NCBI GenBank assembly: GCA_018713585.1
Contig: DVON01000043.1
Location: forward strand, 1-59,539
Length of the DNA stretch: 59,539 nt
Direction of reading: 5' to 3'
Source of the DNA: Candidatus Pullilachnospira stercoravium
GTDB taxonomy: Bacteria; Bacillota; Clostridia; Lachnospirales; Lachnospiraceae
This document shows, piece by piece, positions 15,345 to 25,086 of this stretch; the stretch's first letter is position 1, and every line of letters begins with the position of its first letter. The notes under the pieces were generated by a model. That model did no database searches, was not told where the DNA came from, and saw nothing but the letters and a program-made list of their open reading frames with translations. A program made the translations under genes and the position numbers.

Positions 15345-16099
15345 TTCAGTACACCCCGCTTTCTGTTGTCATCGTCCACCAGGGCCAGGAAGGTGTCCTC
15401 CAGATTGTCGGTGGGATATCCCATCTGGGCGGCCTGGCCGCGAAGCTCCTCCAGGGGCCCTTCAAACAGCAGGCGGCCCCGGTTGAGGATTCCCACATCA
15501 TCGGCCATCAGTTCGATTTCCGACAGCAGATGAGAGGAGACCAGCACGGTGCAGTCGTACTGCTGGGGAAGGGAACGGATCAGGGAGCGGATTTCGTGGA
15601 TGCCCACCGGATCCAGACCGTTGGTGGGTTCGTCCAGAATCAGCAGGGGCGGCCGGCCGATCAGCGCTTCCGCCAGTCCCAGCCGCTGCTTCATTCCCAG
15701 GGAATACTTTTTTGTCAGCTTCTTCCGGTGTTCGGTAAGACCCACCGTTTCCAGGGCCTGATCCACGGAGGAAGCCGGCAGTCCCAGAATTCTGCGGATG
15801 ATGTCCAGGTTCTCTTCACCTGTGAGGTTGCCGTAAAAGGAAGGAGATTCGATGAGAGAGCCGATACTTCCCAGAAGCTCCTTGCGGTTGGCCAGAAAGG
15901 ACTTTCCCCCGATGGTAAAGGTACCGCCGGAAGGGGCAGTCAGTCCCAGAAACATTTTCATGGTTGTGGATTTTCCTGCCCCGTTGGGGCCCAGAAATCC
16001 ATAGACGCTTCCTCTCTTTATGTGGAGATTCAGCCGGGATACGGCCACGAAATCGCCGTATGCTTTTGTGAGATCCCTCGTTTCAATCATATTTGACAT
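15341..16099 (-). CDS. ABC transporter ATPase, LanF/BcrA/CprA-like
   Basis: A 252-residue ATPase. Walker A is FLGPNGAGKST, the signature motif KYSLGMKQRLGLAEAL and Walker B LLILDEPTNGLDPVG, followed by the switch His in VLVSSHLLSEIE. The variant signature (SLGMKQR) and the length are typical of the BcrA/LanF drug- and bacteriocin-resistance group. It is the first gene of a four-gene exporter operon, divergent from a response regulator/kinase pair that probably controls it. The ligand is unknown; a lantibiotic or host cationic peptide is the usual one. Confidence 0.92.
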   Translation of the reverse strand: MSNMIETRDLTKAYGDFVAVSRLNLHIKRGSVYGFLGPNGAGKSTTMKMFLGLTAPSGGTFTIGGKSFLANRKELLGSIGSLIESPSFYGNLTGEENLDIIRRILGLPASSVDQALETVGLTEHRKKLTKKYSLGMKQRLGLAEALIGRPPLLILDEPTNGLDPVGIHEIRSLIRSLPQQYDCTVLVSSHLLSEIELMADDVGILNRGRLLFEGPLEELRGQAAQMGYPTDNLEDTFLALVDDDNRKRGVLK

Positions 16100-16343
16100 A
16101 ATAAACTCCTTTCCTGACTACTGTTATGGGCCGGGCGGCCTTCGTCCGGGGCACCCTGCTCTATGGGTAAAAGTATAAAGGCGGATGCTTACATCAACCT
16201 TCCCGCTGCCTTACATTTACCTTACTTTTGGCCCGTCCCTTTTTCCACCGGCAAATTCTGTGATACAATGAGCGAAAGCGAGTCGAAGAAAGCGAAGCTT
16301 GCTTCGGACGAGCGGCGAATGTACGGACAGGAGGACAAGAAAA

Positions 16344-17051
16344 ATGGATCATCAGTTTCTGAAAAATAAACGGATTCTTCTGGTGGATGATGAACCCGAG
16401 CTTCTGCAGATGGTGCAGACAATTCTGCGCCAGGAGGGATATACCAATGTATATCCGGCTTCCTGCGTCCGGGAAGCGCTGGAGACGGCCCGGCAGGTGC
16501 ATCCTGAGATGGCAGTGCTGGACGTCATGCTTCCGGACGGGGATGGATTTTCACTGATGAAAAAGCTCAGGGAGCAGGGGGATTATCCGATCCTGTTTCT
16601 CACCGCCCGGGGCGAGGAGGAAGACAAATTCACCGGATTCGGCCTGGGAGCCGATGACTATCTGGTGAAGCCGTTTCTGCCCCGGGAGCTGCTGTTCCGC
16701 ATCGGGGCCATTCTTTACCGCAGCTATAAAGGGGAAAATCCGCTGGTACAGCTGGCTGCCAGCCAGGTGGATTTTGACCGGGCGCTGGTGATCCGGGATG
16801 GTGAGACCATACCGCTGACTGCCAAGGAATATGAGCTTCTGTCCGCCCTATACAGAAACGAAGGGCGGATCGTCACCATCGACGCTCTGTGCGAGGCGGC
16901 CTGGGGCGACAATCCCTTCGGCTATGAAAACTCCCTGATGGCCCATATCCGCCGGATCCGGGAAAAGATCGAGGAAAATCCTTCCCGCCCCAAATCGCTT
17001 CTGACGGTAAAAGGACTGGGCTATAAGCTGGTGACGGAGGACAAGCGATGA
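16344..17051 (+). CDS. OmpR-family response regulator, CprR/VanR-like
   Basis: A 235-residue receiver and winged-helix regulator. Phosphoacceptor Asp60 is in MAVLDVMLPDGDG, acidic residues DDE are at 15-17, and the Lys is in DDYLVKPFLP. The DNA-binding domain ends LLTVKGLGYKLV. AGGAGG (16329-16334) before the ATG at 16344 defines the start; the open frame to 16299 has none. It overlaps the kinase gene by four bases. Divergence from the LanFEG-like operon, with a 244-base shared region, points to control of that operon. Confidence 0.93.
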   Translation: MDHQFLKNKRILLVDDEPELLQMVQTILRQEGYTNVYPASCVREALETARQVHPEMAVLDVMLPDGDGFSLMKKLREQGDYPILFLTARGEEEDKFTGFGLGADDYLVKPFLPRELLFRIGAILYRSYKGENPLVQLAASQVDFDRALVIRDGETIPLTAKEYELLSALYRNEGRIVTIDALCEAAWGDNPFGYENSLMAHIRRIREKIEENPSRPKSLLTVKGLGYKLVTEDKR

Positions 17052-18433
17052 AAACAGTTCCCAAACTGATCCGGAGATTTGTGGAGACCCTGATTTTAAG
17101 TACGGTGGTTCTGGTGGCCGTCAATATATTCCTCCTCCTTTTTATGCTATCCCGGATTGAGTCCAACGCGCATCCATATTCCGCTGCGGAGGATGTGGCG
17201 GCGGCGCTGACCCGGCAGGGAGACACGTACGTTCTGACCGAAAAAGGTGTGCAGATTCTGGAGGAAAATGATGCCTGGGCCATTTTGATTGCCGATGGCA
17301 GCGGGCAGGTGATCTGGAGCCAGGGGCCTTTGCCGGAGAAGATGCCCCAGACATTTTCACTGGCGCAGGTGGCTTCTCTTACCAGAGGCTATCTGGAGGA
17401 TTATCCCACCTATCCGGCAGCGGCGGAGGGAGGACTGCTGGTGTTGGGATTTCCTTCCGGAAGCTACTGGAAACATCAGTGGCCTAGCTGGAATACGGAA
17501 CTGATTGCGTCCGTACCGGGAAATCTGGCCAGTTGGGCAATCTGCAATGTGCTGGTAATTTTTCTTATCTATCTGGCCGCCAACGGAAGAATTGTAAAAT
17601 CCGTAGGCCCGCTGGTGTCCGGCATCCAGGCGCTGGCCAGGGGGGAGCAGGTGCATGTGCCGGAGCGGGGGCTGCTCTCCGAAATTGCCGCCAGCGTCAA
17701 CCGGACTTCGGATATTCTTCTTTCAAAAAACCGGGAAATCCGCCGCAAGGACATGGCCAGGGCCAACTGGATTGCCGGTGTGTCTCATGATATCCGGACG
17801 CCGCTTTCCATGGTGATGGGATACGCGGCCGGCATGGAGCAGCAGGAGAGCATCCCTCCCAGGTTCCGGAAACAGGCGGCGGCCATACGGCGGCAGAGCC
17901 AGCGGATGCAGAACCTGATTAATGACCTGAACCTGGCTTCAAAAATGGAGTACAGCATGCAGCAGGTAAAAACGGAGCCGGTGAACGCTGTGGCGCTTCT
18001 GCGGAAGTCAGTGGTGGATTTTATCAATACCGATCCCGAAGAAAAGTATCCTGTGGAATGGGAAACTCCGGAAGAACTTACGGCCTGCATGGTTATGGGA
18101 GACAGGGATCTTCTGTCCCGCGCCATTTTCAATCTGATACAGAACTGCGTCAACCATAATGAGCAGGGATGTACCATTTTCGCGGGGGTGGAAACCAGAG
18201 ACGGAACCTGCCGGATACATATCGATGACAACGGAGTGGGGGCCAGCCCTGAAGAGCAGGAACGTCTGGCCAGGGTTCCTCACTATATGGTGTGTGATCA
18301 GAATACCAGGGAGCAGCGCCATGGGCTGGGGCTGCTGATTGTGCGGCAGATTGCCATGGCCCATCAGGGAACCGTGGAAATAGGCAGCAGTATTCACGGA
18401 GGTTTTTCCGTCACCATTGTGCTGCCCCTGTAA
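17048..18433 (+). CDS. sensor histidine kinase, CprK-like
   Basis: A 461-residue kinase. Helix 1 spans about 13-35 and helix 2 about 160-177; between them is a 125-residue extracellular domain with many Tyr, Pro and Trp (YWKHQWPSWNTE), suited to binding a peptide. A HAMP-like region follows, then phospho-His247 in GVSHDIRTPLSM. The ATPase domain has AIFNLIQNCVNH (N box), DDNGVG (G1) and RHGLGLLIV (G2). An extracytoplasmic sensor beside a LanFEG-type exporter matches kinases that sense lantibiotics, such as C. difficile CprK; this is an analogy. The gene is followed by a hairpin and by palindromic element copy 3. Confidence 0.92.
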   Translation: MKTVPKLIRRFVETLILSTVVLVAVNIFLLLFMLSRIESNAHPYSAAEDVAAALTRQGDTYVLTEKGVQILEENDAWAILIADGSGQVIWSQGPLPEKMPQTFSLAQVASLTRGYLEDYPTYPAAAEGGLLVLGFPSGSYWKHQWPSWNTELIASVPGNLASWAICNVLVIFLIYLAANGRIVKSVGPLVSGIQALARGEQVHVPERGLLSEIAASVNRTSDILLSKNREIRRKDMARANWIAGVSHDIRTPLSMVMGYAAGMEQQESIPPRFRKQAAAIRRQSQRMQNLINDLNLASKMEYSMQQVKTEPVNAVALLRKSVVDFINTDPEEKYPVEWETPEELTACMVMGDRDLLSRAIFNLIQNCVNHNEQGCTIFAGVETRDGTCRIHIDDNGVGASPEEQERLARVPHYMVCDQNTREQRHGLGLLIVRQIAMAHQGTVEIGSSIHGGFSVTIVLPL

Positions 18434-18468
18434 CGGGCCGTAAGCCCGCCGGGCGCATCACGCAAAAT

Positions 18469-18501
18469 CCCCGGTGCCTGCATTGCTGCCCGGCATCGGG
18501 G
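18469..18501 (+). other. stem-loop downstream of the kinase gene
   Basis: CCCCGGTGCC (18469-18478) pairs with GGCATCGGGG (18492-18501), with one G-T pair. It sits seven bases before palindromic element copy 3, and both may form one composite 3' structure. Confidence 0.55.
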
Positions 18502-18507
18502 AGAGTG

Positions 18508-18548
18508 TTCATGACAATGGAAAGTCCACGCAGCGTGCTTTCCATTGT
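18508..18548 (+). repeat. dispersed palindromic element, copy 3 (followed by T-run)
   Basis: TTCATG, then arms ACAATGGAAAG (18514-18524) and CTTTCCATTGT (18538-18548). The loop differs from copy 2 at its first half (TCCACGCAGCGTG) and can itself fold (CACG/CGTG). It is followed by TTATTTTTTC on the plus strand, so this copy probably works as the kinase-gene terminator. Its end touches the stop codon of the minus-strand carboxypeptidase. Confidence 0.88.
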
Positions 18549-20056
18549 TATTTTTTCTTCTTTCTTTTCCTTTTCTTTCTGCGCTTTCTTCTGGCGGCCA
18601 GAACCAGCTCCATGATGATCAGAGCCACCAGCAGAACCGCCAGAAGGTATGCCACCGGCGGTACAGACTGAAGCAGAGAGGCAGTGTTCTGTACAGCGGG
18701 CGCTTCGGAGATCTGCGACAGCAGGGAAGCCGAGTACGTTCCCGAGGAAATGCCTGCTTCCCGGGGCGAACTGGTCAGCAGCGTTTTTATGGCATCCGTG
18801 GACAGCTGTTCCGTACCAACGGTGTAGCCGGAAAACTGATAAGCCTTTGTCAGCTGATGCTCCTCCTGGGATACGGTGCTGGTCAGCTGAGACAGATCCG
18901 TATTCAGAGGCACCGTGACTGTACAGGCAGAGCGCAGCCTGTCCGGCGTACAGGCCTGTCCGAAGTAAAGGGACGGATAGAGAAAATGCGCCGCCGCGCA
19001 GGAAGCCGGCGAATACATGGTCACATTCTGGAAATTCTGGAAGCCGTAATCCAGCATGGCAGCGGTATCCGCGTAAATCTGCGGTCCATTGGTGCGCAGG
19101 GAGACGCATACCAGCCTCCGTCCGTCCCGCTCCGCGAAGGTCACCAGAGTATTCAGCGCGGCCTGGGTGAATCCGGTTTTCCCTCCTGTACATCCATCGT
19201 AGGCATAGGCACCTTCCGGAAGCATTTTGTGGTGGTTATTGAGCCAGCGCTCCTCTCCGCACATGTTGGTTTTGGGGATCACATAGGTCTGCGTCTGGCA
19301 TATCTGGCTGAACAGAGGATGGCTGTAGGCTGCCTGGGCGATCACCGCCATATCATGGGCCGTGGTATAATGATTCTCGTCCGGCAGCCCGTTGGGGTTG
19401 GTGAAATGGGTGTTGGTGCAGCCAAGCTGGGCGGCCCGCTGATTCATCAGTTCCACAAAAGCGTCTACACTGCCGCTGATGTGTTCTGCCACTGCCAGGC
19501 AGACCTCATTGGCGGACTCCAGCATCATGCCGTAAAGACATTCCTCCATGGAAAGGATTTCCCCCACCCGGATACCGATGTGGGAACTGTCCCTTTCAAT
19601 GCCGTAAATGGCGTTTTCCGAGAATGTTACCCGCTCATCCAGGGAAGAATTTTCTATGGCAAGAAGGGTGGTCATCACTTTGGTGATGCTGGCGGGGTAT
19701 TTAACCGCGTCCATGTTTTTTGAGTAAAGGATAGTCTGACTGTCCAGATCCATCACCACAGCCGATTCAGCCCATACTGCGGGACCCTGGGGCCAGCCTG
19801 TCACTTCATTGGTCTGAACCGGTTCAAAATAAGCGTCCGGCTCCAGCCGTTCTTCCTCTGCGGCTTCCCCATCCGCGGCCGCATCACCGGAATCTGTCTG
19901 CGCGGCTTCCCCGTCCGCTGAAGCTTCCGGGGATTCTTCGGTCAGCGTCTGAGCCGGATCAGCCTCGGCGGCCCCGGCTCTCAGAGGCATGCCTGCCAGA
20001 AAAAATGCCGCGCAAAAAATGCACAGCAGCCTGCGCAGGATCGATTTTCCATTCAT
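18548..20056 (-). CDS. D-alanyl-D-alanine carboxypeptidase (S11, DacF/DacA-like)
   Basis: A 502-residue secreted, membrane-anchored penicillin-binding protein. The signal peptide spans about 1-30. A Glu/Asp/Ala-rich linker runs from 31 to 75. The catalytic domain has Ser123-x-x-Lys126 (ASITKVM), Ser181-x-Asn183 (ESANEV) and Lys293-Thr-Gly (GGKTGF). A beta-rich C-terminal domain follows, then a transmembrane helix (about 468-488) and a strongly basic tail (RRKRRKKRKRKKKK). It removes the terminal D-Ala of peptidoglycan stem peptides. A true transmembrane anchor with a basic tail differs from the amphipathic helix of classical PBP5. AAGGAGAT precedes the ATG. Confidence 0.92.
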   Translation of the reverse strand: MNGKSILRRLLCIFCAAFFLAGMPLRAGAAEADPAQTLTEESPEASADGEAAQTDSGDAAADGEAAEEERLEPDAYFEPVQTNEVTGWPQGPAVWAESAVVMDLDSQTILYSKNMDAVKYPASITKVMTTLLAIENSSLDERVTFSENAIYGIERDSSHIGIRVGEILSMEECLYGMMLESANEVCLAVAEHISGSVDAFVELMNQRAAQLGCTNTHFTNPNGLPDENHYTTAHDMAVIAQAAYSHPLFSQICQTQTYVIPKTNMCGEERWLNNHHKMLPEGAYAYDGCTGGKTGFTQAALNTLVTFAERDGRRLVCVSLRTNGPQIYADTAAMLDYGFQNFQNVTMYSPASCAAAHFLYPSLYFGQACTPDRLRSACTVTVPLNTDLSQLTSTVSQEEHQLTKAYQFSGYTVGTEQLSTDAIKTLLTSSPREAGISSGTYSASLLSQISEAPAVQNTASLLQSVPPVAYLLAVLLVALIIMELVLAARRKRRKKRKRKKKK

Positions 20057-20091
20057 GATAGATAGATCTCCTTTTTAATAGGTTTTTGCCT

Positions 20092-20121
20092 ATTATATCA
20101 TAACCTGACAAAAAAAGACAA
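20092..20121 (-). promoter_or_regulatory. promoter of the carboxypeptidase gene
   Basis: On the minus strand TTGTCT (20121-20116) and a perfect TATAAT (20097-20092) are separated by 18 bases. Confidence 0.65.
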
Positions 20122-20182
20122 TAATTCGAAATCCCGAATTCGGCTCCGCTGAATTCATCCTGAACTTGACGGGCATAATTCC

Positions 20183-20211
20183 TTGAAAACCATCTGCCGC
20201 TGTGGTATTAT
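20183..20211 (+). promoter_or_regulatory. promoter of trpS
   Basis: TTGAAA (20183-20188), 17 bases, TATTAT (20206-20211). No T-box is visible in the short leader, unlike the next synthetase gene. Confidence 0.7.
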
Positions 20212-20252
20212 CAGAAAAGATTTTACAATACTGATTGCAGGGAGGAACGGAA

Positions 20253-21341
20253 ATGGGCAAAATCATTCTGACAGGGGACCGTCCCACCGGACGGCTTCAT
20301 GTGGGACATTATGTGGGATCTCTGCGGCGGAGAGTGGAGCTGCAGAATTCAGGAGAATATGAGAAAATTTTTATCATGATCGCCGACGCGCAGGCGCTGA
20401 CGGATAATTTTGAAAACCCGGAGAAGGTACGGCAGAACATCATTGAGGTGGCGCTGGATTACCTGTCCGTGGGTCTGGATCCGGCAAAATCCAATCTGTT
20501 TATTCAGTCGCAGATTCCGGAGCTGACGGAGCTGACTTTCTACTATATGAATCTGGTGACCCTCTCCAGACTGGAGAGAAACCCCACGGTGAAGACGGAG
20601 ATCAAGCTGCGGAACTTCGAGACCAGCATCCCGGTGGGATTCCTCTGCTATCCCATCAGCCAGGCGGCGGACATCACCGCTTTCAAGGCAACCACCGTTC
20701 CGGTGGGTGAGGATCAGCTGCCCATGCTGGAGCAGACCAAGGAGATTGTGCGCAAATTCAACTCCATCTACGACGATGTGCTGGTGGAGCCGGAGGTGCT
20801 TCTGCCGGATAACGCTGCCTGCCTGCGTCTGCCGGGAACCGACGGTAAGGCCAAGATGAGCAAATCCCTGGGCAACTGTATCTATCTGGCGGACGATCCC
20901 AAGGAAGTACAGAAAAAGATCATGAGCATGTACACCGATCCGCTGCATCTTCGGATCGAGGATCCCGGCCATCTGGAGGGAAATGCGGTGTTCACTTACC
21001 TGGACGCTTTCTGCAAGCCGGAGCATTTTGAGCGGTATCTGCCGGAGTACGCGGGACTGGACGAGCTGAAGGCCCATTACCAGAGAGGCGGACTGGGCGA
21101 CGTGAAGATCAAGAAATTCCTCAACAAGATCATCCAGGAAGAGCTGGAGCCCATCCGTGCCAGAAGAAAAGAGTACGAGAAGGACATCGCCGCGGTATAC
21201 GATATCCTGAAAGCCGGTACGGAAGCAGCCAGAGAGACGGCGGCCCAAACCATGGATGAGGTGAAGAAGGCTATGAAGATTGACTATTTCAATGACCGGA
21301 GCCTTCTGGAAGGCCAGGAAGAGAAGTATTCCCAGCGGTAA
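20253..21341 (+). CDS. trpS: tryptophanyl-tRNA synthetase
   Basis: A 362-residue class I synthetase that charges tRNA-Trp. The HIGH-type motif is [11 protein letters not shown], the KMSKS loop [10 protein letters not shown], and the ATP/Trp pocket segment is [12 protein letters not shown]. The opening [15 protein letters not shown] and a length above 350 place it in the longer TrpRS group common in Clostridia. GGGAGG lies 8 bases before the ATG at 20253; an upstream in-frame TTG at 20235 overlaps the ribosome site and is rejected. It has its own promoter and is separated from ileS by the T-box leader. Confidence 0.95.
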   Translation: MGKIILTGDRPTGRLHVGHYVGSLRRRVELQNSGEYEKIFIMIADAQALTDNFENPEKVRQNIIEVALDYLSVGLDPAKSNLFIQSQIPELTELTFYYMNLVTLSRLERNPTVKTEIKLRNFETSIPVGFLCYPISQAADITAFKATTVPVGEDQLPMLEQTKEIVRKFNSIYDDVLVEPEVLLPDNAACLRLPGTDGKAKMSKSLGNCIYLADDPKEVQKKIMSMYTDPLHLRIEDPGHLEGNAVFTYLDAFCKPEHFERYLPEYAGLDELKAHYQRGGLGDVKIKKFLNKIIQEELEPIRARRKEYEKDIAAVYDILKAGTEAARETAAQTMDEVKKAMKIDYFNDRSLLEGQEEKYSQR

Positions 21342-21387
21342 CGTGACAGCGGAAGACTGAACTATTACATTTTTTCGGGACTTTATC

Positions 21388-21417
21388 TTGACAAGCCCCT
21401 TCCGTTTTCTTTATAAT
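21388..21417 (+). promoter_or_regulatory. promoter of the ileS T-box transcript
   Basis: Perfect TTGACA (21388-21393), 18 bases, perfect TATAAT (21412-21417). Confidence 0.85.
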
Positions 21418-21424
21418 GTGTGTT

Positions 21425-21795
21425 GACAAAGAACAGCTGTTGCTGTATCTGTGAAAAACGAAGACGGAGACAGTAGTCTGCGCTTGAAAGCCCCAGAGAG
21501 CCGGGGATGGTGGGAGCCCGGCGCCAGTAGAGGCGGATGAAGATCACTCCTGAGTTGCAATCTGAAGATTTCCGCGGAAAGTTTTCGGAGGACGGAGAGG
21601 TCCGGAGAAAGGATACCGGATCCGTCAGCCTTTCTTTTGCGGACCGGCGCCGGAGGGCGCGGGAAGAATTAGTAGGAGAAGCCGGTTTTCCTCCGTTAAA
21701 AGGAACGTGTATCGGCCAGGCGGCCCGTACGCTGTAAGAGGTGGTTTTGCGAAGGTAGTACAGCCCTCGTCCTGTTACAGGACGGGGGTTTTTCT
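21425..21795 (+). promoter_or_regulatory. T-box leader (isoleucine specifier) with terminator
   Basis: A leader of about 370 bases that senses uncharged tRNA-Ile. Stem I shows the AGAGAG and GGATGGTGGGAGCCCGG elements (21495-21521). AGATCACTCCTGAGTTG contains the ATC specifier at 21543-21545. The T-box proper is AAGAGGTGGTTTTGCGA (21736-21752), whose TGGT pairs with the acceptor end. The terminator is CCCTCGTCCTG/CAGGACGGGGG (21764-21788) followed by TTTTT. The T-box core is diverged from the usual AAGGGTGGTACCGCG. The ATC specifier agrees with the downstream ileS gene. Confidence 0.9.
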
Positions 21796-21825
21796 GTGTT
21801 TATGGAAAGAAAAGGAGGTTATGTG

Positions 21826-24800
21826 ATGTACCAGAAAGTTTCGACAGACCTGAACTTTGTGGAAAGAGAAAAGAATGTAGAGAAGTTCTGGAAAGACAAC
21901 CAGATCTTCGAGAAGAGCATGGAGCAGCGGAAGGACGGGGAGATTTACACATTCTATGACGGACCGCCCACCGCCAACGGAAAGCCCCATATCGGCCACG
22001 TGCTGACCCGTGTTATCAAAGATATGATTCCCCGCTACCGTACCATGAAAGGCTATATGGTGCCCAGAAAGGCAGGATGGGATACCCACGGCCTTCCGGT
22101 GGAGCTGGAAGTGGAGAAACTGCTGGGACTGGACGGAAAGGATCAGATCGAGGAATACGGTCTGGAGCCTTTCATCAACAAATGTAAGGAAAGCGTATGG
22201 AAATACAAAGGGATGTGGGAGGATTTCTCCGCCACGGTAGGCTTCTGGGCCGATATGGAGCATCCCTATGTGACGTATCATGACGATTATATCGAGTCCG
22301 AGTGGTGGGCTCTGAAGCAGATCTGGGACAAGGGACTTCTGTATAAAGGATTTAAGATCGTTCCCTACTGCCCCCGCTGCGGAACCCCCCTGTCCGCGCA
22401 GGAAGTGGCGCAGGGATACAAGGATGTGAAGGAACGTTCCGCCATCGCCCGGTTTAAGGTGGTGGGCGAGGACGCTTACATTCTGGCCTGGACCACCACG
22501 CCCTGGACCCTGCCCTCCAACGTGGCGCTCTGTGTGCATCCGGATGAGACCTACGCCAAGGTGAAGGCTGCCGACGGCCGCACCTACTATATGGCCGAGG
22601 CCCTGCTGGATACGGTGCTGGGAAGCCTGGAGAGAGAAGAAGGAACACCGGCCTATGAAGTGCTGGAAACTTATGTGGGAAAAGATCTGGAGTACAAGGA
22701 GTATGAGCCCCTGTACAATTTCCGCCCGCTGAACAAGAAAGCGCACTATGTGGTATGCGATACCTATGTAACCCTCACCGACGGTACCGGCGTGGTTCAC
22801 ATCGCACCTGCTTTTGGTGAGGACGACAGCAAGGTGGGAAGAAAATACGACCTGCCTTTCCTGCAGCTGGTAAATGAAAAGGGCGAGATGACCGAGGATA
22901 CCGCGTGGCCGGGCGTATTTGTGAAGAAAGCAGATCCCCTGGTGCTGGAGGATCTGGACAAGAGAGGGCTTCTGTTTGCCGCTCCCAAGTTTGAGCACAG
23001 CTACCCCCACTGCTGGAGATGCGATACGCCGCTGATCTACTACGCGAGAGAATCCTGGTTCATCAAGATGACGGCGGTAAAAGACGACCTGATCCGCAAC
23101 AACAATACCATCAACTGGATCCCGGAGAGCATCGGAAAAGGCCGGTTCGGCGACTGGCTGGAGAACGTGCAGGACTGGGGAATTTCCAGAAACCGTTACT
23201 GGGGAACTCCCCTGAATATCTGGGAATGTGAGTGCGGCCATATGCACTCTGTGGGAAGCCGCCAGGAGCTGTATGAGATGAGCGGAGACGAGCGGGCGAA
23301 GACGGTGGAGCTGCACCGGCCGTATATCGACGAGATCACCATCAAATGCCCCAAGTGCGGAAAGCCCATGCACCGGGTGCCGGAGGTGATCGACTGCTGG
23401 TTCGATTCCGGAGCCATGCCTTTCGCGCAGCATCATTATCCTTTTGAGAATCAGGATGTTTTTGAGAAGCAGTTCCCGGCCCAGTTTATCTCCGAGGCCG
23501 TGGATCAGACCAGAGGATGGTTCTACTCCCTGCTGGCGGAATCCACGCTGCTGTTTAATAAACCGGCCTATGAAAACGTCATCGTTCTGGGCCATGTGCA
23601 GGACGAAAACGGACAGAAGATGAGCAAATCCAAAGGAAACGCGGTAGATCCCTTTGAGGCTCTGGAAACCTACGGCGCCGACGCCATCCGCTGGTATTTC
23701 TATATCAACAGCGCGCCCTGGCTGCCCAACCGCTTCCACGGAAAGGCAGTGCAGGAAGGCCAGAGAAAATTCATGGGAACCCTGTGGAACACCTACGCGT
23801 TCTTTGTGCTGTACGCCAATATCGACAACTTTGACGCTACAAAATATGAGCTGGAATACGAGAAGCTGTCCGTGATGGACAAATGGCTGCTGTCCAAGCT
23901 GAACACGGTGGTGACGGCGGTGGACACCAACCTGGAAAACTACCGGATCCCCGAGGCTGCCAGAGCGTTGCAGGAGTTCGTGGATGACATGAGCAACTGG
24001 TACGTGAGAAGAAGCCGCGAGAGATTCTGGGCCAAGGGCATGGAGCAGGATAAGATCAACGCCTACATGACCCTGTACACGGCGCTGGTGACGGTGGCCA
24101 AGGCTGCCGCTCCCATGATCCCCTTCATGACGGAGGACATTTACCAGAATCTGGTGAGAAACCTGGATCCCGGCGCGCCGGAAAGCATCCATCTGTGTGA
24201 TTTCCCGAAGGCCAACGAGGCATGGACCGATAAGGAGCTGGAGGCGGATATGGATCACCTGCTGGAGGCGGTGGTTATGGGACGTGCCTGCAGAAATACT
24301 GCCGGCATCAAGAACCGCCAGCCCATCGCCAAGATGTTTGTGAAGGCACCCTGGAACCTGTCCGGATTCTACACGGACATCATCGCGGATGAGCTGAACG
24401 TAAAGAGCGTGGAGTTCACCGATGATATCGAGAGCTTTATCTCCTATACCTTCAAGCCTCAGCTGAAGACCGTGGGACCCAAATATGGAAAGCTGCTGAA
24501 CGGTATCCGGCAGGCCCTTACCCAGCTGGACGGAAACCGGGCAATGGCCCAGCTGAAAGCATCAGGAGAATTGAAACTTGACATCAATGGCAGTGAAGTT
24601 GTATTATCAGAGGGGGATTTGCTGATTGACACTGCCCAGATGGAGGGTTATGTTACCGAGTCAGACAATGACATCGCAGTTGTCCTGGATACGAATCTTA
24701 CTCCGGAACTGGTGGAAGAGGGATTTGTCCGGGAGATTGTCAGCAAGATCCAGACCATGAGAAAAGAAGCAGGATTTGAAGTAACTGACAAGATCCGCGT

Positions 24801-24966
24801 GTATGTGAAAGACAATAAGACGATTCAGAACATCATGGAGACGCATGCCGGCGAGATCCGGTCAGAAGTTCTGGCAGAGGAGATCGTGTCTGATCAGCTC
24901 TGCGGCTATGAGAAGGAATGGAATATCAACTCCCAGAAAGTAACGCTGGCGGTTGAAAAAATGTGA
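21826..24966 (+). CDS. ileS: isoleucyl-tRNA synthetase, type 2
   Basis: A 1046-residue class I synthetase. The HIGH motif is GKPHIGHVLTR, the KMSKS loop GQKMSKSKGN, and the editing-domain landmarks are AWTTTPWTLPSN and the LTDGTGVVHIAPAFGEDD segment. The length and the N-terminal start (DLNFVEREKNVEKFWKDN) match the eukaryote-like type-2 IleRS found in Clostridia, which lacks the C-terminal zinc finger of the E. coli type and is often less sensitive to mupirocin; this last point is family knowledge only. AAGGAGG (21812-21818) fixes the ATG at 21826; the frame is open from 21796, inside the T-box terminator tail. It is controlled by the T-box leader upstream. Confidence 0.96.
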   Translation: MYQKVSTDLNFVEREKNVEKFWKDNQIFEKSMEQRKDGEIYTFYDGPPTANGKPHIGHVLTRVIKDMIPRYRTMKGYMVPRKAGWDTHGLPVELEVEKLLGLDGKDQIEEYGLEPFINKCKESVWKYKGMWEDFSATVGFWADMEHPYVTYHDDYIESEWWALKQIWDKGLLYKGFKIVPYCPRCGTPLSAQEVAQGYKDVKERSAIARFKVVGEDAYILAWTTTPWTLPSNVALCVHPDETYAKVKAADGRTYYMAEALLDTVLGSLEREEGTPAYEVLETYVGKDLEYKEYEPLYNFRPLNKKAHYVVCDTYVTLTDGTGVVHIAPAFGEDDSKVGRKYDLPFLQLVNEKGEMTEDTAWPGVFVKKADPLVLEDLDKRGLLFAAPKFEHSYPHCWRCDTPLIYYARESWFIKMTAVKDDLIRNNNTINWIPESIGKGRFGDWLENVQDWGISRNRYWGTPLNIWECECGHMHSVGSRQELYEMSGDERAKTVELHRPYIDEITIKCPKCGKPMHRVPEVIDCWFDSGAMPFAQHHYPFENQDVFEKQFPAQFISEAVDQTRGWFYSLLAESTLLFNKPAYENVIVLGHVQDENGQKMSKSKGNAVDPFEALETYGADAIRWYFYINSAPWLPNRFHGKAVQEGQRKFMGTLWNTYAFFVLYANIDNFDATKYELEYEKLSVMDKWLLSKLNTVVTAVDTNLENYRIPEAARALQEFVDDMSNWYVRRSRERFWAKGMEQDKINAYMTLYTALVTVAKAAAPMIPFMTEDIYQNLVRNLDPGAPESIHLCDFPKANEAWTDKELEADMDHLLEAVVMGRACRNTAGIKNRQPIAKMFVKAPWNLSGFYTDIIADELNVKSVEFTDDIESFISYTFKPQLKTVGPKYGKLLNGIRQALTQLDGNRAMAQLKASGELKLDINGSEVVLSEGDLLIDTAQMEGYVTESDNDIAVVLDTNLTPELVEEGFVREIVSKIQTMRKEAGFEVTDKIRVYVKDNKTIQNIMETHAGEIRSEVLAEEIVSDQLCGYEKEWNINSQKVTLAVEKM

Positions 24967-25023
24967 GACCGAAGCGACAGGAAAGCCGGAAGAGCAAACT
25001 GTTGCAGACCGAAAAACTAAAAA

Positions 25024-25051
25024 GGGCGGGAGGCAGCACGGCGTCCCGCCC
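25024..25051. other. GC-rich inverted repeat between ileS and glgP
   Basis: GGGCGGGA (25024-25031) pairs with TCCCGCCC (25044-25051). On the plus strand it is followed by AAATC, so it is not a standard terminator in that direction. Only the minus-strand reading has a T-run. It could modulate read-through into glgP, 36 bases downstream. Confidence 0.5.
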
Positions 25052-25086
25052 AAATCAGGTAATCCCGCTGGGATGAGGAGGTTAGG

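Noticed and set aside
21537-21737. 66-codon frame inside the ileS leader
   Set aside because: It lies across the T-box stem I and downstream stems and has no ribosome site; it is leader RNA, not a gene.
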